Shown here: positions 8,801 to 15,149 of the stretch, one piece after another | Numbering within the stretch: the first letter of the stretch is position 1 | Layout of the letters: the number at the start of each line of letters is the position of its first letter | Source of the DNA: an uncultured Collinsella sp. | GTDB taxonomy: Bacteria > Actinomycetota > Coriobacteriia > Coriobacteriales > Coriobacteriaceae | Assembly (NCBI GenBank): GCA_937969105.1 | Contig: CALBUZ010000194.1 | Coordinates: 1 to 28,813, forward strand | Direction: 5' to 3' | DNA: 28,813 nucleotides | The notes under the pieces: model-generated | What the model was told of the DNA's origin: nothing | What the model saw: the letters and a program-made list of their open reading frames with translations, nothing else | The model's database searches: none | Translations under genes and position numbers: made by a program

Positions 8801-10384
8801 GTTTCCGAGCCCGGTATGAAATGGAGTGTGACGACCGAGGAAGGTCGGGATGCCTCGGATGCCGTGAGTATCGACCGACGCGCTCTTGGTGATTGGAAGC
8901 ACGTTGACGGTGCTCCTGACGACGGCTTGTTTGTGGCGAGCGGCGCCTATGTCCTGACGGCGAACAAGGCCGGTACCTATACGGTGACCGGTACGCCGAT
9001 CGATCAGACTGCCGGTGCCCAGGCCATCTCCTTTGAGATTACGGTTGACGGAATCGTTGCCTCACCGGATAACGAGGCAAAGGCCGACGAAGGTACCCTT
9101 TCCGCTGCCAAGTACTTTGACGCCAACCGTACGATCGATGCGTACACCTATGGTCAAGAATGGGAGATTTACGCCTTCGCAACGTCGGGGCGCAAGATTG
9201 ACGACGCACTGATCGCGAATTACAAGAAGTCCCTTACCGTTCATAAGGCCGAGTGGTCGGGCAACACCGCCAAGGTGACTGATTGCGAGCGAGTTGCGCT
9301 TGCGCTAACCGCGCTTGGCGAGGATATCACCTCTTTCGATGGCGTGGATCTCATTGCCGACATTTGCTCTCACGAAGATCTTGTGGCTTCGGCGAACAAC
9401 GTGGTCTATGCACTGATCGCCCTTGACGAGGCGGGTATTTCGAATGAGGTGCTGCGTGCGTTCGGCTCTTCTTGGACACGTGCTCAGCTTGTTTGCGCGC
9501 TGCTTTCGTTCCAGAATCCCGACGGCGGTTTCACCATCGATGCGGGCGGTGCGAGCAACGTCGATATGACCGCTATGGCACTTCAGGCGCTTGCGCCCTA
9601 TGTCGATAATGACGCGTGCGCCGTTGCCCTGGCCTCGAATGGCCAACCTTCTGTTGCATCTGCTGTCGACAATGCGCTCGGCTTCCTTAGGGGTCAGATG
9701 AACGGCCTTTGCGACTTTGGGTCCGTTGAGTCGAATGCCCAGGTGCTGCTCGCTCTTGTGGCTCTTGGCAAGGATCCCGTAAATACCAAGAACGGTTTTG
9801 CAACGGGTGCGAATAGCCTGATTACTGCAATCTGTGCCTACGAGGTCGCCGACGGCAAGGGCTACGCCCATACCATGGGATCCGACGGTAAGCCCGGCAA
9901 TGCCAACGCGCTTGCGACTGTACAGGCCTTACGATCCCTTTCGGCCTATAAGTCCGCAGGGTCCGGTGTGAGCTGGTCCAAGATCGGTGGCGTAAAAGCC
10001 GGTGTCGTCGAACCGGGCGGCTCGATAAAACCCGTGACGCCCGAGGTACCCGTTCCTACGGTCCCGACGAAGAATTCGACGCCCGCGGTCATGCCGACCG
10101 GTTCGCAGAGGGGCGATGGCTCCGGCGATAAGCAGGGCGGTTCTGGAATGCAGGAAGTTGTTGCTTCGCAGAATGTGGATGCCAACAAGGGCGAGTCCGA
10201 TAAGAAGTCCGGCTCCGACGAGTCTTCCGGTTCGAAAACGACGTCCGCTGCTGCCACATCACGAAAGGGCGCTTTGGATGGGCGAGGCGGCGTTAATCCG
10301 GTCGCTGTTACCGGTGTTGCTGTCGGTATCGTGTGCCTTGCGGCTATTGGTGCGTGGTATGTGCGCTCCCGTAAGAATGCATAG
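5855..10384 (+). CDS. Large secreted, membrane-anchored protein with intrinsic-factor-like alpha/alpha repeats
   Basis: Predicted surface protein of 1509 residues. Order of parts, approximate residues: signal peptide 1-32; acidic Ala/Glu/Gly linker to 105; first beta-helical block with GLUG-like G-G-L-V-G motifs 110-270; FIVAR-like helical domain 327-392; second GLUG-like block 402-622; several Ig-like/Big-type beta domains 629-1066; a helical region 1079-1369; Pro/Ser/Lys-rich linker; membrane helix 1485-1506 with a short Arg/Lys tail. There is no LPXTG. The helical region carries at least three prenyltransferase/terpene-cyclase-type repeats, recognisable by F-Q-N-P-D-G-G-F, then V-D-M-T-A-M-A-L-Q-A-L, then S-N-A-Q-V-L-L-A-L-V-A-L-G. 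In animals this toroid fold forms the B12-binding alpha domain of intrinsic factor and transcobalamin. The cobalamin riboswitch upstream makes corrinoid capture an attractive inference. The ATG follows GGGGGAAAGG. Longer frames run back through the riboswitch and are rejected. Confidence 0.9.
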   Translation: MLNNIRTGTRKFLVVLMAFIFASSSTGMTAFAEEVSAGVAAAADQVTAAGDDGQGRPNEDEPSADAETGMADGGSTQEQESSGVAVQSITSEETVPAAQVEEAGSFAKVVHSGETVVVNDAADMPETIEAGATVKLGANISMGTDQQIETVDGTLDGQGHTVTINGKAVANNVAGSIQNLGVTGSVSSTDNVGSIAMKLSGTIQMCWSTASVNLIGWNGCAGGLVGGMTSGKIVNSYFAGSGVEMNGGLVGDAQAGSLLNCLYTVGFSPAEINSPSGFNKGNAAKAADLSSAESLAVLNTDAPSTGFSWVSNGGLPLLVSGSAPVVVNKDALVAAITAAEALNESDYTTDSWSAFAAALADAKIVNDNDDASQSDVNAAVKTLKDASDALEKKKPTAPVAQPESVKHISSQDDFMYMNVKDASNYYVLDSDIVIDDEYFFGPTGELNCTFDGQGHTITFDNKGGVRSLFASVGSTGVIQNVSFAGELKRAMDGKSFGPLGNQVKGSVINCSTSVTGKGVAGFGRTLQGGVISNCMSTAASTGGVLFASYDSGQLINTYWQEGLTNKVVFPADALVNSYAVDTDDMKTATFVENLNVNRGENGSVWGMGSDGFPHFGENLDHESSESPTASNKYEVKFTSARTGKTVTAADGVLCPSPDDVVVGENGAACVSGTLELDGLPKDAKVTWGTPDANRGDIAVNEETGLLHVYNDAVGTVTATLHKDDGTTENVATVVVKAVSKPIDDFQIWYNGANVTGGTIAVAGSEVKNLEVRVHYTDAAEGEYTPVSYARFRFVGTPANVLYSNPGSACFYFKKPGEATIRVSSRANLDIASKSVTVTSSYVPATSVSLGYNEDGETVYLHGRNPLAKGAFLTDKAAPVVGPENASDRACYTVTSSDSAVAEYTTSGEIGFTPYKAGKTTFEATVENQDGSVISSGKREVIYAYRNPLKSVTITNVPASVKAGKTVELNLGYTGENDVEGWSVSEPGMKWSVTTEEGRDASDAVSIDRRALGDWKHVDGAPDDGLFVASGAYVLTANKAGTYTVTGTPIDQTAGAQAISFEITVDGIVASPDNEAKADEGTLSAAKYFDANRTIDAYTYGQEWEIYAFATSGRKIDDALIANYKKSLTVHKAEWSGNTAKVTDCERVALALTALGEDITSFDGVDLIADICSHEDLVASANNVVYALIALDEAGISNEVLRAFGSSWTRAQLVCALLSFQNPDGGFTIDAGGASNVDMTAMALQALAPYVDNDACAVALASNGQPSVASAVDNALGFLRGQMNGLCDFGSVESNAQVLLALVALGKDPVNTKNGFATGANSLITAICAYEVADGKGYAHTMGSDGKPGNANALATVQALRSLSAYKSAGSGVSWSKIGGVKAGVVEPGGSIKPVTPEVPVPTVPTKNSTPAVMPTGSQRGDGSGDKQGGSGMQEVVASQNVDANKGESDKKSGSDESSGSKTTSAAATSRKGALDGRGGVNPVAVTGVAVGIVCLAAIGAWYVRSRKNA

Positions 10385-10458
10385 CGACTCGATGTCTGTA
10401 ACGTCCGTCGTTTGATACGCGGGTGAGTTGTGCCGTTCGTGTCGTGGCTTTATAGATG

Positions 10459-10493
10459 AACGGGCTCCGGGTTAAGACGACCCGGAGCCCGTT
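10459..10493 (+). terminator. Terminator between the surface protein and flavodoxin genes
   Basis: A perfect 14-bp stem (10459-10472 with 10480-10493) with a seven-base loop, followed by T and GCGTTG. It lies between convergent genes and could act in both directions, although neither side has a long T-run. Confidence 0.75.
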
Positions 10494-10523
10494 TGCGTTG
10501 CATCTGTCGTGTCAGTGGGTGGT

Positions 10524-10943
10524 TTATGCCAGCTCCGCTCCCAGAGCCTTGCAGGCCGCCTCACCCTCGTCGTCGGGCGCGTCGTAGCAGATGGTGGAAT
10601 CCGCGACGTTGACGCCGGCCTCGTCGGCGTCGGCCTTCCAGTTGTCCATCCACTCGCCCTCGGCCCACGAAAAGGAGCCAAAGAGGACGACCTTCTTGTC
10701 GCCGAGAGTCTCCTTGACCTCGTCCCACATCGGCTGGAACTCATCGTACTCGAGTTCCTCGGAGCCCATGGCGGGGCAGCCGAAGGCGAAGGCGTCGTAG
10801 TCGGCGGCCTTGTCTGCGGAGAAATCGGCGCAGGAGATGACCTCTGCCTCGGCGCCGGCACCGGTTGCGCCCTCGGCAACGAAGTTTGCCATTGCCTCGG
10901 TGTTGCCTGTGCCGCTCCAGTAGACGACGGCGATCTTGCTCAT
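10524..10943 (-). CDS. Flavodoxin
   Basis: Small cytoplasmic FMN electron carrier of 139 residues, typical of short-chain flavodoxins. The FMN phosphate loop S-G-T-G-N-T-E is at residues 10-16 after the first beta strand. G-C-P-A-M-G-S-E-E-L and F-G-S-F-S-W-A-E-G-E-W-M match the two isoalloxazine-flanking loops of the family. The ATG is preceded by AAAGGAAAA. It lies 46 bases downstream of the DUF3793 gene on the same strand, so the two are probably one transcript. The pair DUF3793-flavodoxin is recurrent in anaerobes, often near iron genes (general knowledge). A role replacing ferredoxin under iron shortage is an inference. Confidence 0.93.
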   Translation of the reverse strand: MSKIAVVYWSGTGNTEAMANFVAEGATGAGAEAEVISCADFSADKAADYDAFAFGCPAMGSEELEYDEFQPMWDEVKETLGDKKVVLFGSFSWAEGEWMDNWKADADEAGVNVADSTICYDAPDDEGEAACKALGAELA

Positions 10944-10989
10944 ATGTTTTCCTTTCGGTTGTGCGGCGTGCGGCCGCGTTTTGTATGCT

Positions 10990-11694
10990 CTATCGGGTTG
11001 CCTGGACAAGTTGTCCCAGGGTGCAGCCCTGTTGATAGATATAGGTAAGGTATTGCGTGCATGCGCGATAGGAGTCAAAGGTCGCGAGCGCCTGTTCGAC
11101 GTTCGTGTATACCTTCCAGGCGCCAAAGACCTTATAGTTTTCGCCGTGCTGGACGATAAACTGATGGACATCTTCGTAGGGATAGCCCAAAAAATAGCCA
11201 ATTTCGTGGGGGAACTCGCACATGCACCCCGTATCGCAGTGCCTATTTCGCGCGAGTGCGCAGATACTGCCGTCATAGGCGCTTTCTGCGGCATTGCTGC
11301 TTGCCAGCGTGATGCGCGCGGCGAGATACACCAGGGATGCGGGCAGGTTGTGGACATCGTAGCCTTCGGCGACAAGCGCCGTCGCGGCGCGGGGGTCGGA
11401 GAGATATCGCATAAGGTCCGCAGGGCGGTACACATAGATGGGCGCACCGCAGGGGCGCCAGACCAAAACGCTCATATGGATCCCGAGTGGCTGGAGCTCG
11501 CGGTTGCATTGGGCTATGACGGCGAGCAGGCGAGAGCGTCGCTCTTCGATATGGGCGGCGCCGGGCTTTCCGTTTTGGTTGGCGTAAACGCCGGGATAGG
11601 TAAAGAGCGAAGCCGGCTTGATACCTGCGAGCGTAGGGGAGCAGTTGCGCACGACAGCCGTTTGGTATGTTGGGATGTCAATGGTTCGAGTCAC
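10990..11694 (-). CDS. DUF3793 family protein
   Basis: Soluble protein of 234 residues. The C-terminal half has the family's most conserved stretch, F-P-H-E-I-G-Y-F-L-G-Y-P then D-V-H-Q-F-I, preceded by a cysteine cluster (H-C-D-T-G-C-M-C, about residues 151-158). The biochemical role of DUF3793 is unknown. The cysteines suggest metal or redox chemistry, in line with the flavodoxin gene just downstream in the same likely operon. The GTG start at 11694 has an AAAGGGG ribosome binding site, and a good promoter lies 40-70 bases upstream. No signal peptide or membrane helix is seen. Confidence 0.85.
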   Translation of the reverse strand: MTRTIDIPTYQTAVVRNCSPTLAGIKPASLFTYPGVYANQNGKPGAAHIEERRSRLLAVIAQCNRELQPLGIHMSVLVWRPCGAPIYVYRPADLMRYLSDPRAATALVAEGYDVHNLPASLVYLAARITLASSNAAESAYDGSICALARNRHCDTGCMCEFPHEIGYFLGYPYEDVHQFIVQHGENYKVFGAWKVYTNVEQALATFDSYRACTQYLTYIYQQGCTLGQLVQATR

Positions 11695-11733
11695 GTTGCC
11701 CCTTTCGAGCCCTCACTTGTTAGCCTAGGAAAA

Positions 11734-11761
11734 CTTATACACGAAAGTAAGCCATGGTCAA
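11734..11761 (-). promoter_or_regulatory. Promoter of the DUF3793-flavodoxin operon
   Basis: On the minus strand, TTGACC (11756-11761) and TATAAG (11734-11739) are separated by 16 bases, about 40 bases ahead of the GTG start. It is divergent from the metal-protein promoter. Confidence 0.65.
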
Positions 11762-11787
11762 CAAAAAAGTTTGAAGAGGGAAACTAA

Positions 11788-11838
11788 TTGACCGAACGGA
11801 CATGATTTTGGGTTAAGATAGGGACACCCCATGGGGGT
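11788..11838 (+). promoter_or_regulatory. Promoter with CsoR-like palindromic operator ahead of the heavy-metal-associated gene
   Basis: A TTGACC at 11788-11793 is followed 19-20 bases later by TTAAGAT as a -10 candidate. Just downstream, 11826-11838 reads ACCCCATGGGGGT, containing a perfect 10-bp CCCCATGGGG palindrome inside a G/C-tract pattern. Copper-sensing CsoR repressors bind sites of the general form TACCCC-n-GGGGTA. The placement over the likely transcription start fits repression. The regulator gene is not in the window. Confidence 0.5.
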
Positions 11839-11869
11839 ATCTAGATAGGGCTACTTGAAAGGGGAACGC

Positions 11870-12253
11870 ATGAGTGACTTGCTCAACCCTTCGAATCTCA
11901 TCGTGCTGGCCGTCATTGCCGTCGGCATGTTTTTTGGACTGCGTCGCATTGTCGCTTCGACACACGGAAAGAGCTGCTGCAGCGATGGCGCGAGCGGTAA
12001 GAAGGCCAAGAAGGTAGTGGTTGCGGATACCGATCTGTCCCACTACCCCTATAGCGATGAGTTGCTCATCGGCGGCATGAGCTGTGATGGCTGCGCTCAG
12101 AATGTGGCCAATGCCCTGAATGCGCTGGATGGCGTGTGGGCAACGGTGACGTATGCGGACCACACGGCACGCGTGCGCTCTAAGCAGCCGGTTGATCGTG
12201 GTGTCCTTGAGGCTGCCGTGAGAGATGCGGGTTACTACGTCATGACGCTGTAG
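11870..12253 (+). CDS. Membrane-tethered heavy-metal-associated (HMA) domain protein
   Basis: 127 residues. A single N-terminal membrane helix spans about residues 10-24, followed by a Lys-rich linker with a Cys-Cys pair at 36-37. A C-terminal HMA domain follows with the metal site G-G-M-S-C-D-G-C (Cys72 and Cys75). This is the ferredoxin-like fold that binds Cu(I) or other soft metals in CopZ and in P-type ATPase N-termini. The ATG at 11870 follows AAAGGGG; an in-frame TTG five codons earlier overlaps that site and is rejected. No copper ATPase adjoins it. The protein could be an anchored copper chaperone or buffer. A possible CsoR operator upstream supports copper control. Its transcript probably ends at the terminator at 12448-12485, inside the opposite gene. 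Confidence 0.85.
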   Translation: MSDLLNPSNLIVLAVIAVGMFFGLRRIVASTHGKSCCSDGASGKKAKKVVVADTDLSHYPYSDELLIGGMSCDGCAQNVANALNALDGVWATVTYADHTARVRSKQPVDRGVLEAAVRDAGYYVMTL

Positions 12254-12279
12254 GCCTTGCCTTGGATGCGCGTCCTTGT

Positions 12280-12705
12280 CTAGGCTCGTCCGCGCAGTTC
12301 GATGTCTTGGATGTCGTCGAAGTCGATGGCGATGTCTTTGAGCTTGAGGAGCTTGAAGGCAGGGAGCACCTCGTCAAGGATGCCCGTGCGGCTACGATAG
12401 CCGTATGTATCGTAATAGGTGACGCGCACCAGGCCGCCGCGTTTGAGGCCCTCGAGCTTTTGCGAAAGCTCGAGGGCTTTTTCTTCTGTGAGTTCGCATT
12501 TTGGCTCGACGGTGATCTCTTGTTTGCGCACGAGCTCGTAGTATCCCGTGAGGGCGGCAAAGGGCATAAACTGCGCGGCGCGGCCGGCGCGGACGGCGCC
12601 GTTGGCGGTGAGCTTTGGGTCGGCGGAGCGACGTCTTCCCTCGGGGTCCGCTAGACGTTCAAAAGGCGTCGGTGGCCGCATCGGCTGTTGTTGGGACTTA
12701 GGCAC
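12280..12705 (-). CDS. YolD-like protein
   Basis: Small cytoplasmic protein of 141 residues. The pattern R-A-A-Q-F-M-P-F-A-A-L-T-G-Y-Y-E-L near residues 42-58 is the hallmark of the YolD-like family. The C-terminal half is a mixed beta domain with Y-Y-D-T-Y-G-Y and I-A-I-D-F-D-D-I-Q-D-I. YolD-like genes usually accompany a Y-family polymerase, and some work calls them UmuD-like accessory factors. The GTG start overlaps the end of the polymerase gene by eight bases, so translation is probably coupled, with GGAGGA as ribosome binding site. The DNA for residues about 77-86 also encodes a perfect plus-strand terminator. Confidence 0.85.
   Translation of the reverse strand: MPKSQQQPMRPPTPFERLADPEGRRRSADPKLTANGAVRAGRAAQFMPFAALTGYYELVRKQEITVEPKCELTEEKALELSQKLEGLKRGGLVRVTYYDTYGYRSRTGILDEVLPAFKLLKLKDIAIDFDDIQDIELRGRA
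12448..12485 (+). terminator. Strong plus-strand terminator embedded antisense in the yolD-like gene
   Basis: A perfect 13-bp stem (12448-12460 with 12465-12477) closes a TGCG loop and is followed by TTTTTCTT. On the plus strand this is a textbook intrinsic terminator. On the minus strand the hairpin lacks a T-run. It would end transcripts from the HMA gene (stop at 12253), giving them a roughly 220-base 3' region antisense to the yolD-like gene. Confidence 0.75.
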
Positions 12706-14203
12706 GATGTCCTCCTACCTGATCGTTGCGTTCGCGTGCGGTGGCGCCGGTGGTGAAGCTTAATCCCTTGACGAGCGCGTTCTTGCCGTACTTGCCCTTC
12801 ACAGCCAGGACGGCGCGCGCCAGGTCGCGCTCGCGCTCATCGGCCTTAACATCGCTAAACAGGTCGATAGTGGCAAATTCCTCGGGCATGAGGTTGCCAA
12901 ATCCCAGGTTGATGCGCTTGACCGGTCGCTTAGGATCGACGGTCTGCGCCCAGAGCTCATCGAAATAGCCCATAATCTTCTTAAACGAATTGGTGCGTTC
13001 GGGCAGCTTGCGCGAGGCGTTGGAGTGCGCAAAGAGCGCGGCATAGCCACCACGCGGCTTGCCGCCGTGTTCGCCCACAAAGATGCCGTCAATCGCCTGT
13101 GCCTCTCGCACCAAGCGCCGCCGTCTGTCATCGCGTTGGACGGGCTTGGGCGCACGGGGTGCGAGCTCGGGGCCGGCGGTTGCGGCGGGTTCGATGCTCG
13201 ACGTGCTCGAACGCAAATGTCCGCATCCGTCTACATATTGCGCCGTGCCGCTGGCGTCGAGGCGGCGTATGTCGGCGCGCTCGCTTGCGTAGCCCACAAA
13301 GAGCGAGATGCTGTCGCACACCACGTGCTTGTCGATTAAATCCAGTACGGCGGCATCGACCATCTCGCGCAAGACAGTGTAGGCCTGCTCGTAGGCATAG
13401 CCCTTCGAGAGCACCTGTCCTGTGGTGGTCGAGGTCGCTTGCGGGCGATAGGCTTGGATATCGGCGATGGTTGTCGGTTCACGCCCGAAGGCGTGGTCGA
13501 TAAGATACTCGGCATTGACGCCGAGTTCGTCGTAGAGCAGGTTCTCGTCGAGTGCGGCGACACCCATCAAATCGTAGACGCCGTATTTTTCGAGTCGTGC
13601 TGCCACGCCGGGGCCGATGCCCCAGATGTCGGTGATGGGGCGATGGAGCCAGATCTCCTTGCGAAAGGTCTCGTCGTCGAGTATGCCGATGCGGCTGGGC
13701 ACGTGCTTGGCGGTGATATCGAGTGCCACCTTGGCCTGGAATAGGTTGGGGCCGATGCCGACCGTCGCCGTGATGCCGGTGCGCGCCAGGACCTCGTCGC
13801 GCAACATGCAGGCGAAGCCTTCCGCATCGGTGTGATAGAGGTCCAGATAGGGTGTCACGTCGATAAAGCACTCGTCAATTGAGTAGACGTGAACGTCTTG
13901 CGGACTGACGTATTCCAGATAGATGCCGTAGATTTGCGCCGACACCTCCATGTAGTGCTGCATGCGCGGTACGGCCTTGATGTAGTCGATGCCGTCGGGA
14001 ATCTCGAACAGACGACAGCGGTTGTGAATACCTAAGTCCTTCATGGCCTGCGTGATAGCGAGACAGATGGTCGTGCGTCCGCGCGATTCGTCGGCAACGA
14101 CCAGGTTGGTGGTGAGCGGGTTGAGCCCGCGGTCGACGCACTCGACGCTGGCGTAGAACGTTTTAAGGTCGATGCAGATATAGGTGTGACGCTCGTGCCC
14201 CAC
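12698..14203 (-). CDS. Y-family translesion DNA polymerase (UmuC/DinB type)
   Basis: Error-prone lesion-bypass polymerase of about 501 residues. The palm has the metal-binding Asp12 in C-I-D-L-K-T-F-Y-A-S-V-E and the S-I-D-E-C-F-I-D motif with catalytic D110 and E111. A helix-hairpin-helix thumb (I-W-G-I-G-P-G-V-A-A-R-L) follows, then a little-finger domain. A Lys/Arg/Pro-rich insertion lies in the C-terminal part. Longer frames start at 14275 (TTG) or 14224 (ATG). However, 14275 is the promoter -35 and the LexA-like box lies at 14233-14246, so the start must be downstream of these. GTG at 14203 has a GGGAGG site close upstream; ATG at 14224 remains possible. It forms an operon with the overlapping yolD-like gene. 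No beta-clamp motif was confidently placed. Confidence 0.9.
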   Translation of the reverse strand: MGHERHTYICIDLKTFYASVECVDRGLNPLTTNLVVADESRGRTTICLAITQAMKDLGIHNRCRLFEIPDGIDYIKAVPRMQHYMEVSAQIYGIYLEYVSPQDVHVYSIDECFIDVTPYLDLYHTDAEGFACMLRDEVLARTGITATVGIGPNLFQAKVALDITAKHVPSRIGILDDETFRKEIWLHRPITDIWGIGPGVAARLEKYGVYDLMGVAALDENLLYDELGVNAEYLIDHAFGREPTTIADIQAYRPQATSTTTGQVLSKGYAYEQAYTVLREMVDAAVLDLIDKHVVCDSISLFVGYASERADIRRLDASGTAQYVDGCGHLRSSTSSIEPAATAGPELAPRAPKPVQRDDRRRRLVREAQAIDGIFVGEHGGKPRGGYAALFAHSNASRKLPERTNSFKKIMGYFDELWAQTVDPKRPVKRINLGFGNLMPEEFATIDLFSDVKADERERDLARAVLAVKGKYGKNALVKGLSFTTGATARERNDQVGGHRA

Positions 14204-14232
14204 GCGTCCTCCCATCAAACACATGTTCTTAT

Positions 14233-14275
14233 CGAATACCTGTTCGATAATACCGGCTTGCGCGGACATCGTCAA
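14233..14275 (-). promoter_or_regulatory. SOS promoter with LexA-like box for the Y-family polymerase operon
   Basis: On the minus strand, TTGACG (14270-14275), a 17-base spacer and TATTAT (14247-14252) form a near-ideal promoter. Immediately after it, CGAACAGGTATTCG (14233-14246) matches the Gram-positive LexA box CGAACnnnnGTTCG with one mismatch. Overlap with the transcription start fits repression by LexA and induction by DNA damage. Confidence 0.75.
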
Positions 14276-14425
14276 AACCTGTCCCTTTTTGGCAGGTATG
14301 GTCGTTCGGTTACATCGGGTATTTAACGCAGCCCTAAAGAGTGCGAAACAGCTCGGAAAACCTCGCTTCGTAGCATGAGCCTAACGATCGGTGCCACCTA
14401 CATGCACGGAAGGGTTGTGGGAAAG

Positions 14426-14950
14426 ATGGTCAATTATGGGTTTGGTATGCCAACGCGCCTTGTTGCGGATGGAGACGTGGCTCGCTGGTGCGGACGATTG
14501 GTCGCTCACTACGGCGGCACTAAGGCGCTGGTAGTGCTGGGCGGTGACAAGCATACGCGCGATGAGCTCGTCTCGGCGGCACTCGGCTCGCTCGATCGCG
14601 CCCTGCTCGAACGCGTGCTCTTTCGTTGCGGTTTGGTCGGGGACGACGGGGGAGACGATTTGGTTGATGAGGCCGTAGCCCTAGCGACCGACGAAGGCGT
14701 GGACTTTGTCCTGGCGATCGGCGATGCCGATACTGCCGGCTTTGCGCGCGAGCTCGCGCGTCGCATGGCGGCGCTCGATGCCGGCGAAGACGGCTTTGTG
14801 CCTTATGGATGCATTGTCTCGGAGGGCAAGGTGCCTGCTGTCGTGGGCACCGGCGAGGTTCCCGTTTTTGCCATTATCGCGCCCGAACTGCTGGAGGGCA
14901 TCGGGTCTCCTCTGCGTGAGTTGCTCGGTAGCGTCTGCGCCGCGGCCTAA
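14426..14950 (+). CDS. Half-length, degenerate relative of iron-containing alcohol dehydrogenase
   Basis: 174 residues, resembling only the N-terminal nucleotide-binding half of the roughly 390-residue iron/NAD(P)-dependent alcohol dehydrogenase family. M-V-N-Y-G-F-G-M-P-T-R matches the family N-terminus. K-A-L-V-V-L-G-G-D-K matches the first Rossmann strand, and E-G-V-D-F-V-L-A-I-G matches the strand before the nucleotide loop. The loop itself, normally G-G-G-S-x-x-D, reads G-D-A-D-T-A-G, and the whole iron-binding helical domain is missing. ATG at 14426 fits the family N-terminus; ATG at 14375 and 14402 are in frame but lack a good ribosome binding site. It ends with a terminator-like repeat. 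It may be a decayed gene or a repurposed fold; the open, unbroken frame favours the latter. Confidence 0.6.
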   Translation: MVNYGFGMPTRLVADGDVARWCGRLVAHYGGTKALVVLGGDKHTRDELVSAALGSLDRALLERVLFRCGLVGDDGGDDLVDEAVALATDEGVDFVLAIGDADTAGFARELARRMAALDAGEDGFVPYGCIVSEGKVPAVVGTGEVPVFAIIAPELLEGIGSPLRELLGSVCAAA

Positions 14951-14960
14951 TATTTGCCAT

Positions 14961-15024
14961 AAAAGGACGGGTTATTTTTGGTTGGTAAAGCGTTTGACCT
15001 GCCAAAATAAGCCTGTCCCTTTTT
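14961..15024 (+). terminator. Long imperfect inverted repeat acting as terminator
   Basis: Left arm 14961-14986 and right arm 14997-15023 are imperfect inverted copies around a short AAAGCGTTT centre, and a TTTTT follows. Sequence pieces of the right arm (ACCTGCCAAAA and CTGTCCCTTTTT) also occur, in other order and orientation, at 14275-14298. This is therefore probably a dispersed repeat family that also terminates transcription. Confidence 0.6.
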
Positions 15025-15149
15025 GATCGGTTGCCGTTTGGGGGCCGATTGGCAACGCTCGCTGATTGTAGTCTTGACCTGCGCTAGAATAGTGGCATCT
15101 GAATGTCCGGGCGCATGGAGGCGTGCGCCCGTATGCTGAGGAGGACTCT

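Noticed and set aside
11680..11700. GGTTCGAGTC resembling a tRNA T-loop
   Set aside because: It is the start region of the DUF3793 gene, with no acceptor or anticodon stem around it.
11721..11740. Iron-box (DtxR/IdeR)-like palindrome in the DUF3793-flavodoxin promoter
   Set aside because: TTAGCCT and its partner half agree at only about four of seven positions. Context is suggestive, but the site is too weak to call.
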